A stretch of DNA of 64,000 nt. It comes from CAZDWZ01 sp964509425. GTDB lineage: Bacteria; Bdellovibrionota_C; UBA2361; SZUA-149; CAZDWZ01. The notes beneath the pieces are model-generated. The model did not search any database, had not been told where the DNA came from, and saw only the letters and a list, made by a program, of their open reading frames with translations. Of this stretch, positions 1 to 8,754 are shown in pieces; position 1 is the first letter of the stretch; each line of letters begins with the position of its first letter. Made by a program: the position numbers and the translations under genes. The stretch lies in the NCBI GenBank assembly GCA_964509425.1, contig CAZDWZ010000017.1, positions 8,117 to 72,116 on the forward strand. Direction: 5' to 3'.

Positions 1-219
1 GACGTCCAGCGTCGGAGTGTCGCCGTCAACTTCGGTCGCAGTGAACACGCCGGTAAGCCGACTCGGTCGCGAATCTGCCGGGATCTGGAATACGGTTCCG
101 TTACCGTCGGCGTCCGTGGTCGCGTCTTGGAAGAGCGTATTGCAACGGCGGAGAACCTGCGCATCTGAAGGGAGAACCGACAGAACGAGAATACAAGTGA
201 GGAAAAAAGTGAGTTTCAT
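1..219 (-). CDS. Secreted prophage-region protein, partial (C-terminus beyond window)
   Basis: An open reading frame starts with ATG at 219 and runs leftwards off the window, so only the first 73 residues are visible. The N-terminus is a textbook signal peptide: MKLT, then a hydrophobic stretch FFLTCILVLSVL, then PSDAQ as a likely cleavage site. The mature part begins VLRRCNTLFQDA and is rich in Asp, Thr and Pro, as in beta-rich extracellular domains. A GGAG ribosome site lies about 10 bases upstream of the ATG. It is the last leftward gene seen in the prophage late cluster, 57 bases beyond the lytic transglycosylase. Function is unknown; a virion surface or host-modifying protein is possible. 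A secretion signal is unusual in a structural cluster. Confidence 0.7.
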   Translation of the reverse strand, partial: MKLTFFLTCILVLSVLPSDAQVLRRCNTLFQDATTDADGNGTVFQIPADSRPSRLTGVFTATEVDGDTPTLDV

Positions 220-276
220 GATGGCAGGTCTCCGCGTTTTTCCAAACGATAGAGACTTGCCATCGTGGAATGTAAG

Positions 277-744
277 CTAGGCGAGAAGGAGCCCGGCCGC
301 TCCGGATTCCATGTGCCCCCGGATCAGCTTCGGATACCCCGGATTGATGCCGTTGTAGGTCTCAATCGCCTTGTCTTCGTCATCGGGGTGCAGGTCGAAA
401 CATTTTCGCAGCTTCTTGCAGCCGTAAAAGATAGAGTTCTGAGGGGTGAGCAACTCGGTCAGGTTCCCCGTGAATCCGAGTTCACGCGCCGTTTGCCCTA
501 ACACCTGCATCGCACCCCAGCTGATTGCACGGCCCATTCGCTCCGTGGTCTCAGTGCAAATGCCTTGTGGTAGCCAGGTTCCGCCAAGACGATCCCGACT
601 CTTCCCCTCGATGTGCTTCTTGAACCAGTCTTTCTCGAATCGCCATCGAACTGGATCCCCTGCCGATTCCTGGCAGATAATCGCTGCGACAATGAGAGGG
701 TTGAGCTGGAAGTTGCGCGAGAAGCGAAGGATTAATTCTTTCAT
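277..744 (-). CDS. Prophage lytic transglycosylase (SLT-type)
   Basis: Product of 155 residues with the SLT/lysozyme-like fold signature: NPLIVAAIICQESAGDP carries the catalytic Glu (ICQES), followed by GAMQVLGQTARELG (the GxMQ motif) and later AIETYNGINPGYPKLI, matching the AYN-G motif. It should cleave peptidoglycan glycan strands, either as a virion enzyme during DNA entry or as the lysis enzyme. I chose the ATG at 744 (MKELILRF) because the longer frame upstream overlaps the end of the preceding gene and has no family similarity. There is no signal peptide. It lies 37 bases after the large ejection-type protein, which favours a virion-associated role. Small size and soluble character also leave an endolysin role open. 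Confidence 0.8.
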   Translation of the reverse strand: MKELILRFSRNFQLNPLIVAAIICQESAGDPVRWRFEKDWFKKHIEGKSRDRLGGTWLPQGICTETTERMGRAISWGAMQVLGQTARELGFTGNLTELLTPQNSIFYGCKKLRKCFDLHPDDEDKAIETYNGINPGYPKLIRGHMESGAAGLLLA

Positions 745-781
745 ACGCTCAGGAGAGCACTCCGCGCTCGCGCGCTGTAAG

Positions 782-3700
782 CTACCGGCCCATGTTCTGC
801 CTGATCTCTTCGAGGTCCGGGCGAGCCTTTGCCGGCAAGGATCGAATCTGCGCCGCGTTTGGATCCACGACTCGCTCGAAAGCTCGACCGATTGAAGCCG
901 AGTTCGGTTCAAGTCCTTTCTCCATCATTTCAAGGATGAGCATTTGCGCGTCTTCCTCGCGACCTTCAGCGAACGCTTTCCCGATACGGAGATTATAGTA
1001 GTCGTTATCCCGCGTGCCCTGCGCGGCAAGGTCGGCGCTGTGCCGCTCTTCGTAAGCTTCGGCAACCGGCTGCGGTGTCCATCCGCCGGCGAGTGCTAGC
1101 AGATCGGCCGTACTAGGATCATCGAGGAGCACATTCCCTCGCGCATCCTTAAGGCTCCCCTCCATGTAAGCCCGAAGCGCTTTCGAGGGTCCGCGCAGCG
1201 CACGAGGCGCAATCGTCTCGGCTGCGATCCACGGTTCGTCTTGCTTGTAGATGTCGTATGCCTTTCTCCATCGAGGGCCGATGAGAGGAAGGTTGTCGTA
1301 CACTGGACCGCCAAGAGTGCGGGCTAGGCTCTGCTCTACCCCTCGGTCGACTTGCGGGATTAGCTCGCCGAGTCCGACCGCTCCGGACATGTTGATGCCT
1401 GCGAGCGTTGGAGTTCCGTAGAGCGCAGCGTTAGCTTCTGTCGGTTTTTGCACGAACCTACGAAACGCCCGAATGGGATCAAATCCGACACCCTCTGCAA
1501 GGTAGCGGAGTTCCCTTACTCCCGGCACCGCGGTGACACCGCCCAGCATTATCATCGCGCCAATGCTCGCGGCGGCAACGGGCCAGTCTTGGCGATTCGT
1601 ATGCTTCCGAATGAAGTGCATATAGTTCGCCAGGAAGGGCTTGAACTGAAGCGCCACGCGGCCGACGGGATTTCGCATCGCCTTAGGCATATTCGCCTGC
1701 GACTGATCGAACTGCGTTTCTAGCATGAAGTTTTCTGAAAAATCGTAGAGCTCCGTGCCCTTCAACCCTTTCGATTGGCCGATCTTGTAACCGACTGTCA
1801 TTGCGTGCACTCGGTTCGCCTCTTCCGCCACCTTGAACAGAAACATGAAATCAAATCTTTTTGGACCCTTATAGCCGCGCTGCAATCGGGAAAGTTCCGT
1901 AACGGCTTGTGCTTCCAACGTGCCGCGCGCGATTGCGTGATCCAGAAAGGAATGGAGCTCGTTACCGTGCTTCAATTTCCAAGATTGGCCTTTCGACTCT
2001 GGGTTCTTCAGCAATCCGCGCGTTAACTTATGAGGACGTTCCGCTCTCGAATATAGGTAACTCCAGGTCGACTTTTCAGATGAAGCCCAAATGCGACCGG
2101 CTTTGAACGGATTCACGTAAGCGAGCGATTTCGGATAAGTCGTCGTAACGCTTTGGGTTAGGTTTGTTGTGGCGGAAGACGGTACACCGGCCAGCACCCA
2201 AGCGTTTGAGAAACGTAGAAGCGTTGAAGCAATTTGATCGGCAGGAGCGTCGAGGAAGTCCACATACTCATCAATTCGCCGCCGAATATGGTTTTGGTCA
2301 CCGGTGACTTTGTCTCGCGCATCTTTGAACTTCGGTGCAAACTGCTTCTTTGCGGAATACCGAGAAAGCCCAAGTACGTAATCGGCGATCGAAGTGTCGA
2401 TATTCGTATTATACCCAGGGGTCAACGATGCTTCGATGAGATGCTTACCAAACCCTTGTCGCAAAGGACCTTTGCCGGGATTGAATCCGACAACGTCAGC
2501 GCTCACGTCAAGATCCCGCAAGTCTTGCGATGGACGCTCGATTGCTTCAACAACCCGTCCATCACCGATCTTGTCTTGAGCTCGCTTTGCGCGTGCCGCT
2601 TCGCCGCGAGTATTGAAGAACTCTCGGTACAGGGTCTTTCCGTTCGCGTCCTTTGAGACGACATCGAAGTTTTTGCCGAAGCGGGAGAATGGAACGTAAC
2701 GCTGCTTCCGGAGCGACTGTACGTATTCCTTAACGTTCTGCTCGTATTCGGCCCGCTTCTCCGGGGCTTTGATTGCTTGAGCGTCCGCAAGTAATCCTGC
2801 TTCGAGATGATTCAAGGCTACATCCATACCGCCGCGAACGGAAGCGTAGGCTTTAATCTCAGCATCATTCAACCCAGCCCCGCGAAGACGTTCTTCCGTC
2901 ATTGGCGGCGGCGCCTTACCGACACGGATGGCGGCAGCGGCGTTCTCCCGGTCAGATGCAAGCACTCTATTGACGCGACTTCGATCCCGCAACGCCCAGT
3001 AATCCTTGAGCCTGGTATGGACGTCATGCGAAATAAACGCCTCGGTCGCTACTCTGTCGCGGCCAATGTCATAAGCTTCGCGAAATGCAGGGAATTTCTC
3101 TGCATCTGCACTCGGCAATCTCCGTTGCTCGCGAAGCGTGCCCATTCCCGGCACGCGAACGCGGCCTACGTATCCTTGGAAATACCGCTCGGAAGGTGAA
3201 CCACGCTGCACTTCGTCCGCTCGGAAAGGCGAGATAGCTTCCATGACGTTATCGAACGCGTTCCGGAACGGGGTGATGTCGATAGATCCACGTTCGTCGG
3301 CGACAAGTCCCGGCTTTGGCTCAGGCTTGGGAGGTGCGGGTTCGCTCTGAAGTGGTTTCGGAAAGGTTTCGGCGGCAGGTTTTGCACCGGTCTTTTGGTA
3401 AACATCCACCTTTTTGCGAAACGCTGCACGGTCTGCATCCGCCCGGGTATCCTTCGCTGTGGATATTTCTCCCTCCGTTCGCGCTCTGTACGCAGATGCA
3501 GAATCAATCTGAGGTACATCAGGAGCGATAGGAGGCTCAGAGCCAAGGATAGTTGGTCCATCTGGTAGTCGATCTTTGGGTGTATAAACTGTTTCTGGCA
3601 GCGGATACTGCGTAACTTGCTGCGTCGGCGTCGCCTGATCCGCGCGAATGGTCGGCGTGTAACCGATTCGCTTCGTGTCAGGTAACTCGATTGGCGCTCC

Positions 3701-4705
3701 GGATGGCGCTCCGAAGTCCATCGGGATCGCTTCTGGCGGCGCAGGAAGTGCTAAACGTTGCTCCGGTGCAGGCAATTGTGGTGGCATTTGCGTGTCAGTG
3801 ACACCACTTTGCACGTCAACTTGCGCAAAGTTACCATCTTCGCCACGCAAGTAAGCGGCAAGATCATCCAAACTGTCAGTATCAACGCGTGTCGGTACGC
3901 CACTTTTGCGCGAAACTATGTCAGCAGCAGGGCCTAAGAGCGCAGCGGATGCCACGTTAAGCACCGCATCTTGCGCCAAGTTTTCCTTAACATCCTGCCA
4001 AGAATGGTCTTCGGCGCCACTTGCTTGCTCTGTGATAAGCCTTGTACCCGTGCCAACCGGTGTCGTAAGCAGGTTCGCACCTGCACCGCGCGCACTTCTG
4101 CCCAGCATGGACATGCCCGGACCCATCATTTTATCGAGAGAAAACTTACCGAGAAGCGCGTTAATCCCTGCCTGGAACGTCGAAGCCTGCGCGGCGTCCA
4201 GAGGTTCAACCTCTTTCTGGCGTAACCCTTGGTAAACGTCCCCGAAATTGCGAAGCGCTTCCTCAGCAAGGAACGGCGCTGAAGCCCCTCCGCTTAGAAG
4301 GAGCGAGCCTACGGCAGGAATCGAATTCCCCGCGAGTTCATAGGCCATCCGAGCCTTTCCCGCGCGTGGGATGTCATACATCTTATCGAGCTCGCCCAAG
4401 ACGTAGTTCGAGCTGTTTACGATTTCGCTTCCGGCCGGATACCCGGGGATATATAGCCCGGTGTTTTCTTCAAGGGCTTGTAGACCTCCGCCGGCCGCGC
4501 GGGCAATACGAGCTGGTACGGAGAGCGTTGCCGCTTTGGCATAGTCAGCGCCACGACTGAGAAGGCCTGATAAGTCCCAACCCTCGTCTTCCTCCTCCGG
4601 AGGCGGCGCAGGTTGAGCGTCATCATATTCGATCTCATCGACCTCGGGATCGACATCGTATATTTGCTCACCGGTATCGGCGTCGAAGTATGCGTATTCT
4701 GCCAT
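782..4705 (-). CDS. Large internal virion / DNA-ejection protein (1307 aa)
   Basis: A 1307-residue soluble protein with an acidic, Pro-rich N-terminus (EEEDEGWDLSGLL), then an Ala/Gly-rich region with potential membrane-active segments (NSIPAVGSLLLSGGASAPFLAEEAL, given here only as a region around residues 125-150). A Pro/Gln-rich linker spans about residues 300-470, followed by a long alpha-helical C-terminal half. Size, composition and position, at the distal end of a podovirus late operon and directly before a lytic transglycosylase, match the giant internal core proteins that podoviruses eject into the cell envelope (as in T7 gp16 or N4 vRNAP-type positions). No catalytic motif is evident, so the function is inferred from context. 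Start ATG at 4705 lies only 34 bases from the divergent lipoprotein gene. Confidence 0.6.
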   Translation of the reverse strand: MAEYAYFDADTGEQIYDVDPEVDEIEYDDAQPAPPPEEEDEGWDLSGLLSRGADYAKAATLSVPARIARAAGGGLQALEENTGLYIPGYPAGSEIVNSSNYVLGELDKMYDIPRAGKARMAYELAGNSIPAVGSLLLSGGASAPFLAEEALRNFGDVYQGLRQKEVEPLDAAQASTFQAGINALLGKFSLDKMMGPGMSMLGRSARGAGANLLTTPVGTGTRLITEQASGAEDHSWQDVKENLAQDAVLNVASAALLGPAADIVSRKSGVPTRVDTDSLDDLAAYLRGEDGNFAQVDVQSGVTDTQMPPQLPAPEQRLALPAPPEAIPMDFGAPSGAPIELPDTKRIGYTPTIRADQATPTQQVTQYPLPETVYTPKDRLPDGPTILGSEPPIAPDVPQIDSASAYRARTEGEISTAKDTRADADRAAFRKKVDVYQKTGAKPAAETFPKPLQSEPAPPKPEPKPGLVADERGSIDITPFRNAFDNVMEAISPFRADEVQRGSPSERYFQGYVGRVRVPGMGTLREQRRLPSADAEKFPAFREAYDIGRDRVATEAFISHDVHTRLKDYWALRDRSRVNRVLASDRENAAAAIRVGKAPPPMTEERLRGAGLNDAEIKAYASVRGGMDVALNHLEAGLLADAQAIKAPEKRAEYEQNVKEYVQSLRKQRYVPFSRFGKNFDVVSKDANGKTLYREFFNTRGEAARAKRAQDKIGDGRVVEAIERPSQDLRDLDVSADVVGFNPGKGPLRQGFGKHLIEASLTPGYNTNIDTSIADYVLGLSRYSAKKQFAPKFKDARDKVTGDQNHIRRRIDEYVDFLDAPADQIASTLLRFSNAWVLAGVPSSATTNLTQSVTTTYPKSLAYVNPFKAGRIWASSEKSTWSYLYSRAERPHKLTRGLLKNPESKGQSWKLKHGNELHSFLDHAIARGTLEAQAVTELSRLQRGYKGPKRFDFMFLFKVAEEANRVHAMTVGYKIGQSKGLKGTELYDFSENFMLETQFDQSQANMPKAMRNPVGRVALQFKPFLANYMHFIRKHTNRQDWPVAAASIGAMIMLGGVTAVPGVRELRYLAEGVGFDPIRAFRRFVQKPTEANAALYGTPTLAGINMSGAVGLGELIPQVDRGVEQSLARTLGGPVYDNLPLIGPRWRKAYDIYKQDEPWIAAETIAPRALRGPSKALRAYMEGSLKDARGNVLLDDPSTADLLALAGGWTPQPVAEAYEERHSADLAAQGTRDNDYYNLRIGKAFAEGREEDAQMLILEMMEKGLEPNSASIGRAFERVVDPNAAQIRSLPAKARPDLEEIRQNMGR

Positions 4706-4739
4706 TTGATTTCTCAGAGGTTTTGGATAGGATGAGCAT

Positions 4740-5024
4740 ATGAAAACTCAATTCTGTAAGCTGTTTCTTTCCTTGCTACTGCCGAGCCTTGCCGGATGCA
4801 TGGGGCATGTCACAACTTTCACGGGAGCTGATGGCACACCTTGGCATTCCGTTAAGTGTAATAGTCGTGAATTATGTCTTAGTAGCGCCGGCAAGAAATG
4901 CCCAAGCGGATACACGGTGAAGGACACGAACGAAACGACATCATACTCAAGCTTCAACGATCCGGTTTTCGGCGTGCAGACGAGCGAAACTAAGACCCAA
5001 ACATTCACTTTTGCTTGCAAATGA
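4740..5024 (+). CDS. Prophage-encoded small lipoprotein
   Basis: Product of 94 residues with a lipoprotein signal: MKTQFCKLFLSLLLPSLAGC, Cys20 being the lipidation site in a good LAGC lipobox. The mature part contains five further Cys residues, enough for disulphides, and ends with Thr-rich strands. It is transcribed against the surrounding late genes, with an AGGA ribosome site 8 bases upstream. Its stop overlaps the start of the next secreted gene (ATGA), so the two form a small operon of their own. Possible roles are an outer-membrane spanin subunit (Rz1-like) or a lysogeny-expressed moron altering the host envelope, for example superinfection exclusion. Which one applies cannot be decided from sequence. 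Confidence 0.7.
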   Translation: MKTQFCKLFLSLLLPSLAGCMGHVTTFTGADGTPWHSVKCNSRELCLSSAGKKCPSGYTVKDTNETTSYSSFNDPVFGVQTSETKTQTFTFACK

Positions 5025-5296
5025 ATATGAAAAGTTTAGCGTTATTTTTACTACTTCTCCCGACATCCGCGATGGCGGACGAAAACTCAGAAGGACGAAG
5101 TGGAGTTTCCGTCTGGCTGGAAAGCAGAGAACGCGAACGAGCAGAAGAAGAACAGCGTTCTAAAGAGCTGTGGAGAGACATTGACGAATCGCTCTACCGC
5201 CAACAAATGATCGATGAAGCGCAAAAGTCTCGGCGGGCCATGGAAAATATCGCTGACGAACTTGAGCGGATCCGAACTGACGAAGAAAGCCGCTGA
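5021..5296 (+). CDS. Prophage periplasmic coiled-coil protein
   Basis: Product of about 91 residues starting at the ATG at 5021, which overlaps the stop of the lipoprotein gene by four bases (ATGA). Residues 3-19 form a signal peptide or membrane anchor (LALFLLLLPTSAMA), followed by a long, highly charged helix (RERERAEEEQRSKELW and onward) with heptad-like spacing, probably a coiled coil through most of the protein. A membrane-anchored coiled coil paired with a lipoprotein is the architecture of two-component spanins, though here the lipoprotein gene comes first and the anchor has an AMA cleavage-like site. The stop lies two bases from the end of the convergent virion gene, so the pair is packed exactly between two late genes. 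Confidence 0.65.
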   Translation: MNMKSLALFLLLLPTSAMADENSEGRSGVSVWLESRERERAEEEQRSKELWRDIDESLYRQQMIDEAQKSRRAMENIADELERIRTDEESR

Positions 5297-5298
5297 CA

Positions 5299-6102
5299 CT
5301 AACCCATTCGCTTTCCGATCACTCGTCGCTTTTTTGGCGGTGGCGCATTTCGCGAACCGAAGTTTCCAAGCGCATTGTATGCATCGGAAATCACCCGCTC
5401 GGCTTCACTAAGAAAGCCAGGTCCGGATGGCGCTTTAGGTGCCGCAGCGGCGGCCTGCTTCTTCTTTTGCCCCATCTGAATCTGACGCTTCAGCGGATCG
5501 CTCGTGAGCTCTTCATAGCCCTGAGTGAGAAGAGCAAATTCCTCCTCAGGCGTACGAATAATGCGCGTGACAGTCGCACCTTCAGGCGTAACGTACTGCA
5601 CCACCTTGCCCTTTGGACCCTCCTTTGGAGCATCTGGAGAGCGATAGATAACGCGCGCCGATCCATCCTTCGTTATCTCGACAAGATCGCCGCCGGCAGA
5701 CCGAATATCACGCTTACCGGCAGCATCGCGCGCGGCTTTCTCACGTTCAAGTGCTTGCTTAGATCTATTCTCAGCCTGTTTTAGTGCACCTTCAACATCA
5801 CCTGTGCGAAGCAAATGACCCAAAAGTTCTTCATCTAGTTTAGCTTCATTACCCACGCGCACTAAATCGGGATCGCCACGAAGGATTTCGAGAAGTTCCT
5901 GATCTTCTTTTCGTTTCTTTGCCTTCGTCGCAGCGGCCTCCTCCGCCTCCCGAAGCTTCTGCGCGTTCATTTGCGAAGCTTGGACCTGCCCGCCCACCTC
6001 CTCGAACGTCTTGAATTGAGGCTTAAACATCCAGTCAGGCATGTCGTTGAAGACATCGACCTTGAACGGTTCGTATGAAAGCCAATTATCGCGCGCTGCC
6101 AT
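5299..6102 (-). CDS. Virion-associated protein with coiled coil, unknown function
   Basis: Product of 267 residues without signal peptide. The N-terminus (residues 1-40) has an aromatic-rich segment, MPDWMFKPQF. Residues about 45-130 are a Glu/Lys/Ala-rich coiled coil, then a small predicted beta region (VVQYVTPEGATVTRI), an Ala/Pro/Gly linker and a strongly basic tail (PPPKKRRVIGKRMG). It lies in the leftward late operon five bases after the poly-Gly protein. The features fit an internal virion or tail-tube-associated protein. I do not recognise the family. Confidence 0.65.
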   Translation of the reverse strand: MAARDNWLSYEPFKVDVFNDMPDWMFKPQFKTFEEVGGQVQASQMNAQKLREAEEAAATKAKKRKEDQELLEILRGDPDLVRVGNEAKLDEELLGHLLRTGDVEGALKQAENRSKQALEREKAARDAAGKRDIRSAGGDLVEITKDGSARVIYRSPDAPKEGPKGKVVQYVTPEGATVTRIIRTPEEEFALLTQGYEELTSDPLKRQIQMGQKKKQAAAAAPKAPSGPGFLSEAERVISDAYNALGNFGSRNAPPPKKRRVIGKRMG

Positions 6103-6107
6103 AATGT

Positions 6108-6899
6108 TTACTGGAGAAGGTAGTTAAATAACGTGCTCGCAAGCTGCCCGTATCCGGCGCTGTTTCCGGCGTTAGCGAGAATCTGCGCCTGTGACGACGT
6201 GCTTGTATTCGGCCGCGAAGGGAAAATTGGAAGCGGCGCTTGTGGTGCAACGGCTCCTCCCCCGCCGCCGCCTCCGCCACCACCGGCACCCATGCCAGCG
6301 GCGTTACCAAGCGCACGCTCGAGTGCGGCCCATTGTTCAACCGTCGCTGGCACATCGCCCGGATTGTATTGACCAAGAAGCATCTCAAGAGTTCTGAACG
6401 TATCGTCACGGCTACGGAAATCGGTGTCTTGACGCCGAGTCGCTTCACGCTCAAGCATGTCTCCAAGCCGATCCGCTTCATGCGACCGCGCCGTTTCTCG
6501 CTTCGCGTCTTCCTCCGCCGTGAGCTGATTAATCGCCTTCATCCGCTGTTCGTCCGCGTATCCGGAACCAAGCTGACCATTCGCGGCGAACCGTCGATCG
6601 AGCGCATTGATGGCCTCGTTCTTTCGCCATTCATACATCGGCGAAGGCGTGACGCCGTCAGACTTCAGGTTTCCGAAAAGCGACTTTTGGTAAAACTCTT
6701 TCGTCGCCGGATCCGCGACAGGAACAGGAGCGGCCTTAGGAATCATCGGCTGCACAGGCGCGGGCGCAGGAACCGTCGGAGTCGGCGCGAGTTGCTTCGG
6801 CTTTGTGCGCACGACTGGCTTTTGCGCAGAGTAAATCAGCCCGGGCCGTCCAGGATTGCGGTAGATACCAGGGGAAGCGCGTTCGGTTACTGCCATCAC
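6108..6899 (-). CDS. Virion-associated protein with poly-Gly tract
   Basis: Product of 263 residues. A Pro/Ala/Val-rich region (about residues 30-65) is followed by a long charged helical region (about 75-190, with EREATRRQDTDFRSRDD). A run of about ten glycines near residue 210 then links to a Pro-rich C-terminus and a final Ala/Asn/Gly-rich helix ending in TLFNYLLQ. The start codon overlaps the stop of the upstream gene (ATGA), showing translational coupling in the late operon. No family recognised. Domain-linker architecture and position suggest a structural or internal virion protein. Confidence 0.6.
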   Translation of the reverse strand: MMAVTERASPGIYRNPGRPGLIYSAQKPVVRTKPKQLAPTPTVPAPAPVQPMIPKAAPVPVADPATKEFYQKSLFGNLKSDGVTPSPMYEWRKNEAINALDRRFAANGQLGSGYADEQRMKAINQLTAEEDAKRETARSHEADRLGDMLEREATRRQDTDFRSRDDTFRTLEMLLGQYNPGDVPATVEQWAALERALGNAAGMGAGGGGGGGGGGAVAPQAPLPIFPSRPNTSTSSQAQILANAGNSAGYGQLASTLFNYLLQ

Positions 6900-7948
6900 T
6901 GCACCATGTAAGGTCTAGCTTTCGGGATCATCGCCTGCATAGGTTGCTTTGGCTTCGGCGCGTAAGCCTGCGGGAACTTTACCGCGGCCGGATTGGACGC
7001 CGGAATCATGCCAGCTTGCATCGGAGTCGAAGGCTTAGGCATCGGTTGAGGCGAACCGGCGGGCTTGAACCGGCTCCAATCCACTTTCACTTCCCCGCGG
7101 CCCTCGGACACCGTACCTTGCTTCAGCGCTTCGTCAGCGACTTTAAGGCGTTCATCGAGCGATTTCTTAAACCACTCGGGATCGTTCTTCGCGAACGTCG
7201 AGAAGTTCACGATATCGTGCGCGCGGAGATCTGCGACGTTCCGGCTTTTGTTAAACTTGTTGTTGACCCAATTGCCTTTCGAGTCGAAGCCGATGTAATC
7301 GCCGCCGAAGTCCTTCCGCTCCATCTCATCGAAAGTGCGGCCACGGGTCGGCATCGAATCGATCAGGTTTTGCGGAATGTAGGTTCCACCCTTTACCAAT
7401 CGATCAATGTTGTCCTTCTCCGTCTTCCACCGATTCTTATCAAAGAACTTCTTCTTGATCGGATTGTAGGCAAACGACGCGCCGAACGTTGGGAGAGCCA
7501 GCGCGATTTGCTGCATCGTGCTGAGGTCTCCGCCCTTCAACACGTTCTTCGCCCCCTTGAACTGTTGATACCCGGTGTATGCTCCCGCGGCTAAGCCAGC
7601 TGCGCCAAGAAGCGAACCGGTAGCGCCTCCGAGATATCCGGAGTTCGCTGCGGCAGTCGTTGTTCCACCATTGCCAATGATGGGCATTCCTTCAAGCGCA
7701 CCGCTATACGCGTTCCCGTACGCTGCCATTCCACCATCGGCGGCGCCGCCTAGAAAACCAGCGCCGGTGTTGTAAAGGTTGTAGGCGTCGAGCGCTGACG
7801 ATACAGGATCGAATGATGAAGATGGCGATGACGGCGCCTCAACTTGCGAGCCGTCCGTTTGAAGCAGGGCGAGCTCGTAAGGACTCAGGTTCCGGGGAGG
7901 CATCGAAATGCGAGGCGGGTAGCGATAATCGAGGCTCGAGTATTCCAT
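6896..7948 (-). CDS. Internal virion protein candidate
   Basis: Product of 350 residues from the ATG at 7948 (MEYSSLDYRYPP). That start overlaps the previous stop as TAATG and has a G-rich ribosome site, so it is preferred to the longer frame from 7996. Residues about 35-150 are Gly/Ala-rich with helical segments that could insert in membranes (GATGSLLGAAGLAAGAYTG). The middle is charged and mixed helix-strand (IGFDSKGNWVNNKFNKS), and the C-terminus is a Pro/Lys/Ala linker. Gly/Ala-rich membrane-prone segments are common in podovirus ejection proteins. The family is not recognised. Confidence 0.6.
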   Translation of the reverse strand: MEYSSLDYRYPPRISMPPRNLSPYELALLQTDGSQVEAPSSPSSSFDPVSSALDAYNLYNTGAGFLGGAADGGMAAYGNAYSGALEGMPIIGNGGTTTAAANSGYLGGATGSLLGAAGLAAGAYTGYQQFKGAKNVLKGGDLSTMQQIALALPTFGASFAYNPIKKKFFDKNRWKTEKDNIDRLVKGGTYIPQNLIDSMPTRGRTFDEMERKDFGGDYIGFDSKGNWVNNKFNKSRNVADLRAHDIVNFSTFAKNDPEWFKKSLDERLKVADEALKQGTVSEGRGEVKVDWSRFKPAGSPQPMPKPSTPMQAGMIPASNPAAVKFPQAYAPKPKQPMQAMIPKARPYMVQ

Positions 7949-8436
7949 TACATCACCCCCAACGGAACGTTCATTGCGCTCGTAGTCGAGCCCCACTTGC
8001 TGAGAAGCTCGGGCAGCTGATTCTGTGCGAGGCCTCCCAGATTATTAAGCGCAGAGGTGTAGAGCGATTCCCGCATCGGCATGCTTCGCATGGTGCTCTC
8101 GTAGAACGGGCGAAGGATATCCTTCTCCTTGTTGAGCGAAGCAGTCAGAGCCGCCGCTTTCGCGCGACTGTTTCCGCCTCCCCCGCCACCACCCCCGCCT
8201 CGACCTGCCGCAGCGGCGGCGAGAAGTTGAGAACGATACGCAAGCTCAGCGTTTCGCTCATCTAGCTGACGGAGGTAATCATCACTCTCTTGCTGCCGGT
8301 AGAAATCGGAAAGCTTTTGCCGTGCGTCGTTCTGGGCGTTTACTTGATAGAGGCCGGTCGCGACCGATGCCGCCGGCTTCAGCCAGTCTTTATTGCTGCT
8401 TAACCAGCCCCCGACGTCTTTCAAGAAATCAAACAT
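7948..8436 (-). CDS. Small virion protein with poly-Gly tract
   Basis: Product of 162 residues: MFDFLKDVGGWLSSNKDWLKPAAS-type N-terminus, then an Ala/Gln/Arg-rich helix (about residues 30-80), a run of nine to ten glycines near residue 85, a second helix, and a C-terminus ending LSKWGSTTSAMNVPLGVM. AAGGA ribosome site 7 bases upstream. The N-terminal helix with spaced Trp and Leu resembles small podovirus internal or ejection proteins, and the next gene is translationally coupled to it. No catalytic motif. The assignment rests on context. Confidence 0.6.
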   Translation of the reverse strand: MFDFLKDVGGWLSSNKDWLKPAASVATGLYQVNAQNDARQKLSDFYRQQESDDYLRQLDERNAELAYRSQLLAAAAAGRGGGGGGGGGNSRAKAAALTASLNKEKDILRPFYESTMRSMPMRESLYTSALNNLGGLAQNQLPELLSKWGSTTSAMNVPLGVM

Positions 8437-8460
8437 ACATCATCCTTAAAGGAAAAGGCT

Positions 8461-8754
8461 TCACGGCAGTAAGTGCGAGAGCGCGACGCGAAGCTGTTCA
8501 AACCAAGCCCGAGCGGAACGACTCGTTGAATCTGTTCCCGGTATGCCCAGCTCCGGACCCGGGTTTGAGAATAGGAGCTCATCGAGCTTCACCTTCAACT
8601 CCTCGATCCACTTCCGGCCGGCATAACCGTCTAGGTCTCGAGGCGGCTTCGGAAACTCGTACGGAAGGAGAACCGTCATCGCAGCCGCTACCTCATGCAG
8701 CCAGGCCCGGCCGGGACGCGAAGCAAAGTCTTCTGGAACAGCTGGGAATTTCAT
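8461..8754 (-). CDS. Small late protein, unknown
   Basis: Product of 97 residues containing two related segments: FPAVPEDFASRPGRAWLHEV near the start and a second copy-like stretch FPKPPRDLDGYAGRKWIEEL, followed by LGIPGTDSTSRSARAWFEQL. All three share a pattern of Pro, small residues, R-A-W/R-K-W and an amphipathic helix. It therefore looks like a threefold repeat of about 30 residues. The start overlaps the stop of the gp10-like gene by four bases. Role unknown; perhaps an oligomerising tail or collar component. Confidence 0.6.
   Translation of the reverse strand: MKFPAVPEDFASRPGRAWLHEVAAAMTVLLPYEFPKPPRDLDGYAGRKWIEELKVKLDELLFSNPGPELGIPGTDSTSRSARAWFEQLRVALSHLLP

Noticed and set aside
4706..4739. 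TTGATT-N16-TAGGAT as a promoter for the lipoprotein gene
   Set aside because: The start of transcription would fall on the start codon, losing the ribosome site that is clearly present.
6240..7594. Rightward frames of 223 and 263 codons rich in Arg
   Set aside because: Antisense of the poly-Gly and internal virion genes, which have coupled starts and proper composition.
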